The translations under genes and the position numbers were made by a program. A DNA stretch of 64,000 nt from Balanoglossus misakiensis (taxonomy: Eukaryota > Hemichordata). Shown piece by piece: positions 35,928 to 45,602 of the stretch (position 1 is the stretch's first letter; every line of letters begins with the position of its first letter). The stretch covers positions 11,780,001 through 11,844,000 of the forward strand of contig CM082588.2 in the NCBI GenBank assembly GCA_040954595.2, read 5' to 3'. The notes beneath the pieces are model-generated. The model did not search any database and had not been told where the DNA came from. It worked only from the letters and a program-made list of their open reading frames with translations.

Positions 35928-37010
35928 ATGCAAAATGTCATTGATGATTTTTATTTTGAAAAGTTAAATATTACAAGTGAAAATGTTGAAGATTATGTGG
36001 AGATATGTAACTTTTACATGATAAATTCTTTAAAAGAGAAATGTGAATCATTTTTAATTTCCAACATTGTAACTTCCCGCAGTATTAGAGACCTTGTATT
36101 TTGTCAGAAATACCAGTTAGATAGTACTTTTGAACACTGTCTGTCAATAATTGATCAGAATGGTGTTAAACTGTTTAATTCTGAGCAAGTTTTGGAAGAT
36201 TTTCTTCAACTTCCTGAAAGCATAGTTGTAAAAATAATTCAGCGTCAGACGCTTTCGGTAAAGGAAGACACACTTTTGAATGCATTGTTTTTATGGGTGG
36301 AAAGGAAACTTCAGGGTGTCAATGGCAATGATATGGATGCCCCCTTTTGTTTTGAGCCATTTCTTCCCCACATCCGTTTCTTGTCGTTAAGTGAAGAAAG
36401 TATTCATCGACTAATTTCTGAACAAATTTTGTGTTATGAAGATGTCTTCCAGATATTAAAAGCAGTTCGACATCCTGGATGCAATTTTCCTGTTCCTGGT
36501 TATGTGGATGTAATCACAAGAAATGTGGTTCCAAATAATGCCATTGTGGCGCGGCGTTTCATCAATGAAAAAAATCCAAACACATGGAAAGGAAACCAAT
36601 TTGAGGGTGACAGGATTTCCTTTTCAGTGGATGTTCCTGTCTCACTGCTAGGTGTTTATGTGTTTGGAAATACAGATGAAAGTGTCCATGCTCATGTCAC
36701 AATATTAAATCATCAACAAGCTGTTGTGTACAATACAGAAGCCTCAAACACTTCCCCCCAGATTACCTTTCCTGTTGTCTTCAGTAAGCTGATTAAAATC
36801 CAACCCAATGTAGATTATTCAGTTGTCTGTCAAATCAGAGGAAATAAAGAAACATCATTCGGGTCATGTGGGATCTCTCGCCGAAGAATCACAACATTAA
36901 AAAGTACTGATTTCTGGGTGACATTTAAAAATTTCAGTATGCAAGGTCTGAGCAATGGCACAGATGTCAGTCAGGGGCAAATCTCATCACTAATATTATT
37001 TGATATATAA
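35928..37010 (+). CDS. BTB (C-terminal part)-BACK-PHR protein
   Basis: 360 codons from ATG to TAA, no intron. Residues about 1-45 are the end of a BTB domain (NITSENVEDY, then VEICNFY), about 45-150 a BACK domain (LVFCQKYQLD, LQLPESIVV, LFLWVERKL), and about 200-360 a PHR domain (ISFSVDVPVSLLGVYVFG, then a beta-rich C-terminus). This is the architecture of BTBD3/BTBD6-like proteins, which act as cullin-3 adaptors; the PHR domain probably binds the substrate. The first half of the BTB domain lies upstream in the same frame but is interrupted by two TGA codons, so the start at 35,928 is the first ATG after the last stop and may not be native. AATAAA overlaps the stop codon. The locus is either a decaying paralogue or encodes a shortened protein. 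Confidence 0.8.
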   Translation: MQNVIDDFYFEKLNITSENVEDYVEICNFYMINSLKEKCESFLISNIVTSRSIRDLVFCQKYQLDSTFEHCLSIIDQNGVKLFNSEQVLEDFLQLPESIVVKIIQRQTLSVKEDTLLNALFLWVERKLQGVNGNDMDAPFCFEPFLPHIRFLSLSEESIHRLISEQILCYEDVFQILKAVRHPGCNFPVPGYVDVITRNVVPNNAIVARRFINEKNPNTWKGNQFEGDRISFSVDVPVSLLGVYVFGNTDESVHAHVTILNHQQAVVYNTEASNTSPQITFPVVFSKLIKIQPNVDYSVVCQIRGNKETSFGSCGISRRRITTLKSTDFWVTFKNFSMQGLSNGTDVSQGQISSLILFDI

Positions 37011-38827
37011 ATAAAGGTGTTGTTTGGCAGGACATGGTGTATTGGTTTCTGGCACCCATCTTGACTGAAAGAATTTTGATGAAATCAATTTGTAATTCTT
37101 GAGGGATGATATGTGTTTTACCAGGTCCCATTTGGTATATGCATATATACCATTGGAACCTTATGGGATTGGTTGCGTCTGTAATAGTATTTATCAGAAA
37201 TTTCATTTGAGGGTGTGCATCAGATGTAGTTTCCTTGATTTTGTTTTTCAAATCAAGGGGAAGAAATCAATTGTATATTTTTGGGATGATTTAGGACATT
37301 CTTGGTCAAAAAATATTTCTCAAAAGCCTCTACCCTGATTGCTTTGAAATTTGCAGACCCTTTAATGAAAGTGTAGATTTCGTATTCTTGTGGCTGTTTT
37401 TTCCATTTTTGGTACAAAAATCAATTTCTCTGAAACGGGTTGTCCATCCAATTGCTTTGCAATTTACTAAATGTAGTTTCCTTTGGGGATTGTTATTATG
37501 ATATATCAAAATTAAAGTGAAAATGAAAATCTTGTATTTTTGTATTATGTTTTCTAGGTTTCCATGTATTAGTTGATATCAGAAAGTTTTCAATTGATTT
37601 CTGTAAAATTTGAGTTGTGAGTCAACGGGATGTGCTCCTTTATAATTATAATGGGATCAAATCAAAGTAAAATTTGAATTGTTGTATTTTATGACATTTT
37701 GTCTTATACATTTACCACAATTTTTTTTATCTCAAGCAGAAAAATATCCTGAACATTGTTCTTTGCAAGTTAGATGAAATCCCCTAATGAGTTTTTTTAC
37801 ACAGAAAATGTCTACATGTTTATATAACTTAGCCCATCTGTCAAGAGACAGTTCTATTTGCTGTTCTATTTGGTGTGTGCACAGTACACATGCCATTGGC
37901 AGCTCACGAGTCAGTCAATGGCCAGTCAGTGTTTGCCCGTTGATCTGTGTGTGTGTATTCTGGTGAAAACCTTTCCTTCCGTAATCCTTAAACGGGACCA
38001 CACTGTCCTTGACGGTATTTTTCTCTTTGATTCTGAAATTGTCATGATAATTCCAGGCCCTTACACTATAGGCACTTTGCAAATGTTAGCAGCTGAGTTA
38101 TCGAACCCTATCAAAATACCTAAACTGTTTCTTTTGCTACTTACAACATATGTCTGTGACAAATACTGCTTCATCATTTTATTATATAAATGCTCAATTG
38201 CAACACTGATTTGAGAGAAATGTATCTTGGCTTATTTTATAGTTCTGTAAATAATTTCCAAGTACATGTAGTACTGTTGACAAAATTTGATTAACTACTG
38301 CTTTATACTGTCATGGGCACCAACTCCGTCAATTATATGTGATTGAACTGCCAGTATGAACTCTCGTAAACCGCCACATTTCCACTCCACTATGACCAAT
38401 TGATCTGAGTGAAACGGCGTCGCAATGAAATTTGGACTGTCATAAGCCATATATCACATGTAAGCAATATGGATGATTTCAATGCTTCTTTATGCTTTGT
38501 ATTGTGTAAAGCTCTGTTGTGTCAGCTAGTTTCTGGTTTGAGTCTAGTCATGGATTTCATTGTCAATACATGATGCGATTGCTGTTATCATAGAAAATAG
38601 AGTTCAAGTCAACAACAGCCTTTAAACATATGCATACTGTGTCTTCTAGCAGAATACTTGGTGTATAAAAGCACTTTTGACAACTTGTATGGCATTTATA
38701 TTCTACTGGGTGTATCAACTAATAGTTTGTTCTATTGGCGGCAGCATGTAGAAATGTTCAGTGTTGCCAGTAGGAGATGAGGTACAACAGATAGTTATTT
38801 TATGTTATGCTTTTAATATCATTTCAG
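37011..38827 (+). other. Intergenic or intronic stretch, no recognised gene
   Basis: AT-rich sequence with many stops. It contains a partial copy of a dispersed palindromic repeat (37,122-37,183) but no coding exon that I can support. Upstream exons of the UBX-like gene may lie here or before it. Confidence 0.4.
37122..37183 (+). repeat. Dispersed palindromic repeat, copy 1
   Basis: GGTCCCATTTGGTATATGC and its continuation match 40,652-40,710 (same order of GGTCCCATTGGTATA, ATATACCAT, ACCTTATGGGAT, GGTTG.GTCTGTA). The centre is an imperfect palindrome. It lies outside the genes. Confidence 0.75.
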
Positions 38828-41800
38828 ATGTATAAGAGAAAAGAAGACCTGACCAAAGGTAAATGTGAAATGTACTGTAAATGTAGGAAGATACTTTTTC
38901 CCTTGGAAATTTTGCACTCGTCAATTTGGATAATTCACAAAAATTGTTTTCTAGAATTCGTATTTTTCAGCACAGTTGCTTTCTCACTTGATGCCTATGG
39001 AATATCCAACTCATTGAAAAAAGTGCAACTGTTCAAACAATTTAAGTAACACTTAATGTTTTTTATCCCTTGAAAGAGAGTCAAGAAGCATTGGGGCGAC
39101 TAGCCGAACAGTTTCAGATGAAAGAGGCTGAAGTAAAATCAAAGAGACTGAAGCGATCTGTTCCAAAGCCACCAGAACAACAGGTAGGAATTGCAATCCA
39201 AATGATACATACATGAAGAAAGATAAGAACTGCCTTTCTTGAAGTATTTTGGGAAGTTTTTAGTCCCCCCCCCCCCACCACTAACCTTTTTGTATTTTGT
39301 CTACACTTTTGTTTTCTTTCCATTCTACACCCAATAGCATGATGAATTGCCCAGTACATGTATTTAATTTCTCATCATCTAATTTACAGACAAGGTAAAC
39401 ATTCTAGACACTGGTAATTTCATCATGCTTTAGGGAATAGAATAGAAGTGTAGAGTATACATACACAGGAAAGTATAGACCAAGGTTATGTACAGTTCAG
39501 CCTTTAAGCATTATACGTAATTGCTAGGAGTTATAACACATGTTTTCTTCATATCCATGCAATGTACAAGTCTTTTCCTTGTTAGTTATTTCCTGATTTT
39601 ATGAAAATTTAAGTTTATACTCATGCCATTTTACATACATTTATTAAAATTTTGATGTTTACCCTATTTTGTAACATTTTCATTCAGGTGTTAAATGTTA
39701 CACCACTGATAAAAGACAGTAAAGGAGTTCTAAAGAAAATGGGGGCAGTACTACCATCAGCTGTCGGCAGAAAAAGTCAGGTGGCCATTACCGTGGACAG
39801 TGGCTCAAATGCCATGCACTGGGCCCAGAGTGTATCGGCACACTTCATCGACGTGGATTTTGTACCTTATGAGATGAATGACATAGGAGTGTTCATAAGG
39901 ATGAAGGACCCAATGAATTTCCAATTAAAAGACCTGAAGGCAAAATACAAAAGTATGAAGGCGAAGACAGACAAGTTGCCAGTCTTCATGTTTGCAGTTG
40001 GGCAGAGTGAGTAAATCATGTCTATTTACATTGTCACAAGTTGTGTCAAGTATTTAACTGGATAAATTGAAAGGTTGTTTTTTTTCTTTGTGCCCGTTTT
40101 GTGTTGGATTATCCAGGTTAAAAAGTCATGGTAGTTTTTTATTATTCACTTGCTTCTTTTTAAACAAAAACAGACAAAAATAGAAGTGGCAGAACTTGTT
40201 TTGTTGGAAGAAAAGCGCCATTTCTGTCATTGTCACATGACTGGGCAGACCCCATTATCCAGTGGGTATCATTGGCATGGTGGACTTTATGGTTGGTATA
40301 TTCATGCTATCATGCAATTATGCAAAGCCTGGCATGAACATAACAAATTCAACAAATGCCATTTTAGACATGTATTTGCAAAATTGCAGGATAGTGGTAC
40401 CTGTCTGGTCATGTGACAATGGCCCAAGTATGGGCACTTTTATTCCAACAATGCTACCTCCAAGTTCCACCACTTTGATTGTGTAAGTGCACAGGTGCAT
40501 TATACTTGATTAACTTGATTATCTGACTCAAAGGTTGCACTAAAAAAGTTTCAGCCTTGTCTATCAGTGACCCCTTAAGGCAAAGTCTCTCTCTGCTTCT
40601 TGCTGCTTTTTTACATTAATTATGTTTGATACAAGATATTGTTTGTGTTATTAGGTCCCATTGGTATAGGCCTATATACCATGGGACCTTATGGGATGGG
40701 TTGTGTCTGTATGGATGTATGTATGTATGTCTGTATGTCCGTCCACATCAAAAACTTGAAAACCGCTGCGCGTATCACCTTGATATTTGGTGTGCAGATG
40801 CAGGCAGGGCTGTAGATGGGAGTTTGTCCAAACGAAGTTGCCAGGCCCAAAAATATGCAAATGAGCCAGTAAAATGTGAAATTTATCAAAACTCTGAAAG
40901 TCAACAACTACTGCTCAGATTGCTTTAAAAATTGGTATGCATGTACCTTATGTCAACCTCACATCGACCTGTAAGTGTTAAGTTAATATCATGGATGTTT
41001 TATTTTTTATGAATTTTTTAGTCTTTTTATTAAATTTATACCTTTACTTATACCTCTATGGTTAAGCTATGTCCACGTCTTATTGTGGAGTTCTGGTCTG
41101 TGCAATAGTCCTGTACAGTGACTGTCTATTGGTCAGTGAGCACAATGGGGCCAAAATAAAAGGCAAATTTTTGGGCTCACCTGTAACACCTGCTTAACAC
41201 ATTAATTATGTGCATACCTAATTCCAGGCTAACCAATAAGGCTATAGGTTTGGTTTTTATTGAACATGGACCAGTATAAGGTCAAAATTTCTTGCCCAAA
41301 TTTTGCATGACCTCAGGTGACCTTTGACCTACTTTATCATATCTTGGCATCCAGAGCAGGTAGAGACTTCGCGTTTGGAGGGTTGGGACTAAAATTGAAA
41401 AGCCAAAATTGGGGGTCACCTGTGACACTTGCATATCTCATTAATTATGTGCATACCTAATTCCAGGCTAACCAATAGGGCTATAGGTTTGGTTTTTGTT
41501 GAACATGGACTAGTATAGGGTCAAAATTTTATGCCCAAATTTTGCATGACCTCAGGTGACCTTTGACCTACTTTTCCATATCTTGGCATCCAGAGCAGAT
41601 GTGCTTATTGCTATGTTGCTATGTTTTTACATGTAGACATACAGCGAATCAACATTCGACCACACACAACTTCCATTTCACTTGTATGATGATATGAGAA
41701 TAAAAACTCGCCCCAAATGAAAAAAATGGTAGAGGAATATTATTCATTTTGGCGATTTTTTTTCACTCATGTCTTCAAGCCAAATGGAAGGTGTGTGTGG

Positions 41801-44448
41801 TTGAACGTTGATTCACTATATATCCACACATATAATAACATAAACGGTGTCTTGTATCAAACATAATTAATGGAAAAGGGGCAGCAAGAGAGAGACATTG
41901 TCCCTTTAATGACCTATTTTCCAGAGTAAATCTGTCCTTTTGTTATGTGTAGTCCCAGGTTAGAACTATGGTTTGTAGTTTCATTGCCAAAGGTTTAAGG
42001 ATCCTCCTACGAGAACATCTGGTCTTTGTATAGTCAACATTGAGAAATGATTTTAGTATGGACTAAAACTCAGTAGTAAATAATTAACAGTTTCTTTATG
42101 CATATGTGAGCTATGCTGATGTGCTTATCAATTTTCAGGGCATTTCTGTATTCTGTATTTTTTTTTGTATTCCACAGCAAAACATTCTTTGAAAGCATCC
42201 TTTGTTCAAAAGAAGCTGCAACTGCAAGACAAAGAGTTCGAGCAGCAAGAGGAACCTGAACAAGAACAAGAAATGGTCAAGGTATAATGGCATGAATATT
42301 TTAACATGTGAAATTTAGTCTGCCAGTGATGTCATGGTTTGTAATACAGTGTGGCATACAGTATCTACTGGCGATGAATTGAAATCTTGACATTTCAACA
42401 AAATTTATGGGGAACAAAAAATATAGTTTAAGCACAAAACAGCAACATTTTACAAAATCATAATTACAGCCAGATAGATATTTCATTTTTTTATTTTCTG
42501 TTATAGGGTACTGACAATGAAAAGTTAGTGTCCTGTGATCCTGTGTCCTGTGATCCTGTGTCCTGTGATCCTGTGTCCTGTGATGGTGTCAATGAAGATG
42601 TAGAAGTGATTGCGGTTGAAAATTCTGTTGACATAACAGTGGTGGAGGAGGTGGCAGCTTCATGTGAGGAATCCATGAAAGAATGTACTGCTGAACAGGC
42701 ATTGAATTCAGAACAGGTTAGACATGATTAATTAACTACTATAAATGATGGAGCAGGTTCTCCGAATAAATATTCGAATGATCAGGCACTTCTAGTCAAT
42801 ACCAATTGTATTTATTGGCAAAATGTCTATTCTGCTACAGTAAAACCTGTCGAAACTGAACACCAAAGTGACTGAAGAAATTATTCCATTTGCAAAGGTG
42901 TCTGGTTTATAGGGGTTCTTTTAACATGTGGTTCCATGTCAAAGGGACAGGAACATGTGTTCAATATAGATAGGTTTCAAGATTAGACAGGTTTTACTGC
43001 TGCATGAGGAAATATGGGGACAGTCAGAGCAGATATGATGGAAAATAACTCTGACTGGTATTTGCAAAGGTGTTGAAAGATTATGGAATGACTCTTAAAC
43101 AAATGGGGCTTTCACATGTGATGTTTAGGCCGCCCCTGGGGGATATTGATTAGTCTAAGGTATTAAATGGTATCAATATTAACGTTACAGGAAAGAGAGA
43201 AACAAGCTCAAAGGAAATTGCAGAGGAAAGATGTAAGTTTAGTCGAATTTTGATTCTGAGTCATACATTTGACTGGATTGGTTATACTCCTACACCAAAG
43301 TGACAGTTTGGGCAATGATGTTAATACTGGATTGAAACGTGTTGATTGTCTTTGTAGTTTTTGATAAATTCTTCATTTTTACATTTATAGGATAGTTTTT
43401 GATAAATTGTTAATTTTTAGGTCCAATGTCTAAAAATTTAGAGCTCAGAGGTGCATTCTACTAAATGTTTGTTTTGTACTTTCTCATCCACATACCTATT
43501 TCACGTTAGGCAAGGCAATCTCTTCCCTAGGAACCGGTTAGTCAGTGAATTGTCTGCTCAGGTTATGACACTCAATGTGTTTATTTCTTTACAGGCAGCA
43601 CAGCCCAGAGCCGAAAATATAAGATTGCCCTTGATTAACGAAAGGAAAAGACAAATCTGCATCATGGTGAACGATGAGGTCCTGGAAAGGCCATTCAGAG
43701 ACCTAGATACACTCAAAGTAAGTCAAGATATGGGCCATCAAGTGTAAATTGTGTGTTTCATGTTCACTGTTCAAATACAGTCCGTTGCAGCCTTACAATG
43801 TAAGGCATTTCTGAGTGTAACTGCAGTCATACCAAAATAAAGAAACCAAGGTTTGGATTAATCATCATATTCTAGCATTATAATTGTAAACATAAAAGAA
43901 TCTATTTGCTTTGCAGGATGTCTTTGATTGGATTTGCGGTACAGTTGATTCAGAAGATCTTCCTTGCAGATTTTTTCTGCAATGTTTCGATCCTCCCAAC
44001 TGTGTTGATTTTCAGTGTCAGCATGAATACCATGCCACAGCTGAGGCTGACTTCCTTTTAGTAGAATATCTACCAGAAATGATGCTAGTGAAAGAGGTAA
44101 TTTAATAATTTTAAATTTTTTTGATGATATTTGCATATTTCGGTGTTTGCCAATTTTGAGAGATTGATCAACTGTCTTTTTTAGCAGTTTTATACTGAAA
44201 ATCGAGTTGTCCAAAAATGCACAACATTCTTCAGTCTCGTGAAACAGAATCCAAATGTTCACATAGTACAGCTATTCTGATTACCAAGTTTTATTTCGCA
44301 TCACAAAATGTCAGTACATACACATGAATATGATAAACAATGTTTTTTAATGCATGAAATCACTTTTTTATTTGTTCTACAGATTAGTGGTGACCTGGAT
44401 GACACCCTAACAAACTATGATGATGTTCTTCTGTGTGGGCTGTTTTGA
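38828..44448 (+). CDS. Nine-exon gene; uncharacterised protein with C-terminal ubiquitin-like (UBX-like) domain
   Basis: Exons by GT/AG borders and codon phase: 38828-38858, 39077-39183, 39688-40006, 42178-42281, 42507-42716, 43191-43232, 43595-43717, 43917-44096, 44383-44448 (TGA). All junctions keep one frame, giving 393 residues from the first exon listed. That exon begins exactly with ATG after an acceptor, so earlier exons may exist. Exon 3 (106 codons; SNAMHWAQS, FIDVDFVPYE) is not recognised. Exons 4-6 are acidic, Gln/Glu rich and charged, with four VSCDP-type repeats in exon 5. Exons 7-8 (from about residue 290: ICIMVNDEV, FRDLDTLKDVFDWI) have the beta-strand and helix pattern of a UBX/ubiquitin-like fold. 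Similar domains precede HECT-like modules in G2/M E3-ligase-like proteins, but no HECT domain follows here. Function unknown. Confidence 0.75.
40652..40710 (+). repeat. Dispersed palindromic repeat, copy 2
   Basis: The arms GGTCCCATTGGTATAGG and CCTATATACCATGGGACC pair almost perfectly around GGCC. A CTTATGGGATGGG stretch and a GTATGTATGTCTGTATGTCC microsatellite follow. It matches the copy at 37,122. Confidence 0.8.
41150..41602 (+). repeat. 239-bp tandem duplication
   Basis: Two copies offset by 239 bp (for example TGCATACCTAATTCCAGGC at 41,211 and 41,450; CTCAGGTGACCTTTGACCTAC in both). They differ by scattered substitutions, so the duplication is not very recent. It lies in intron 3 of the UBX-like gene, inside the putative DNA element. 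Confidence 0.9.
41644..41816. repeat. Foldback (MITE-like) sequence
   Basis: The left arm GCGAATCAACATTCGACCAC pairs with the right arm ending GTGGTTGAACGTTGATTCAC. Pairing continues inward (CTTCCATTT with AAATGGAAG; GGCGA with TCGCC), leaving a short AT-rich centre. Confidence 0.75.
42528..42587 (+). repeat. Four 15-bp coding repeats in exon 5
   Basis: GTGTCCTGTGATCCT is repeated in frame three times, with a fourth copy ending GGT. It adds V-S-C-D-P four times (last P replaced by G) to the acidic linker of the UBX-like protein. The unit length keeps the frame, so copy number could vary without breaking the gene. Confidence 0.95.
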
Positions 44449-44478
44449 ACTGTACTTGTGAACATTTTTTTTTACTAG

Positions 44479-44676
44479 GGGACCATTCAGTTTTTACGGC
44501 GGGAGGTAGGTAGGGGGAGTCGGCAAAATCAAGGGGGTGTCACTTAAATTTGGAAATTCAAAAGGGGGGTCATCATTTTTTGGTCCCGTGTAAAGGGAAT
44601 GGGGGGGGGGGGGTCTGCCTGTTTTTGAAAACAGATGACACAAACTTGCCCCAAGCCATGAAAACTGAACGGCCTC
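44479..44676. mobile_element. Small MITE-like element with terminal inverted repeats
   Basis: Left end GGACCATTCAGTTTTTACGG; right end CCATGAAAACTGAACGGCC, which is its inverse with few mismatches. The interior is rich in G runs (up to 13 G near 44,600). It lies 30 bp downstream of the UBX-like gene's stop codon, probably within its 3' UTR. Confidence 0.65.
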
Positions 44677-45003
44677 TAAAGTATTAGCTGTTGTATTGTT
44701 CTCTTTAGTTGTGTAGTTTAGAAAAGTTCTTCAAGGCAAGGTGTCAAGTGCAAGTAGAGTTCTTTTGCTGCAAATGCTGTAGTGGGTTCATGATTCCATC
44801 CATTCATTTGGCATATGTTCCGTGCCACAACTGCGAAATCTTCATTGCAACCATTATTAAAGTTACACTGTGACTTGCATAGCAAGAAAGTTTGAGAGCC
44901 AGCGTTGACTGAATGTATGTAGTTCCGACAATTAGGGCGGTCTGAAATAACAAAATATGTTTGTTCAAATAAGAATTTATGTATGGGTTAAATACTATGA
45001 GGG

Positions 45004-45127
45004 TATTACGAAAATACTGCAAAGTATGCTCAAGGACATTAGCGCCACGTATCGCCTGATGCGTAGCGGAGGGCGATGCACTATGCTAATGTCCAAATAT
45101 ATACTTTGTGGTATTTTCATAATAAAA
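45004..45127. repeat. Foldback (MITE-like) sequence
   Basis: The arms TATTACGAAAATACTGCAAA and the inverse of TTTGTGGTATTTTCATAATA pair. Pairing goes on through GGACATTAGC with GCTAATGTCC and on to ATCGCC with GGCGAT, leaving a short centre. An AATAAA follows at 45,121. Confidence 0.75.
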
Positions 45128-45602
45128 TTATTATTGTACATCTTACATCTCAGTTAGTTCTTGTGTTGCATATTATTTGGCTTTCAAAACGCTGGTACGA
45201 TCAACCATAACCGATCAGCTGAAACACAGTACACAGTGAGCAGCCATCTTTCTTTTTTGTTTATATTGGAGTATCTATTGTTCTTGGTGCCAGATGTATA
45301 TTAAGTTATTTTATTTTATTTACCTTAAGCAATGAAGTGATTGAAATGTTATTTTTCTATCATTCTCTGCAGATGTTATGTAATCTTGAGATTTTTGTTG
45401 AGGAAACTTTCCAATGTTCATGATTTATGCTTTAAACACTGCATGTCATTTACTTCATGGATAAGCCTTATGTTGACCTAATGAGTGAAATACCCACATG
45501 ACTTGTGATCTACATTCAGTCACAGGGTCCAGATTAGGTAGCATTTCTGCAATTTTAATGAATCTTTGTTGGTTTCTTTATTTTGTTGCAATAAAAAAGT
45601 AC

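Larger units (their letters stand above)
40568..41914. mobile_element. Putative non-autonomous DNA element with about 65-bp terminal inverted repeats
   Basis: The left end (40,568-40,636, ending ATTAATTATGTTTGATACAAGA) is the inverse of the right end (41,850-41,914, starting TCTTGTATCAAACATAATTAAT). Both contain a TCTCTCTC and GCTGC stretch. The interior of about 1.2 kb has no coding capacity. It holds a palindromic repeat, a 239-bp tandem duplication and a foldback. It lies in intron 3 of the UBX-like gene. No clear target-site duplication was found, so the exact ends are uncertain. Confidence 0.6.
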
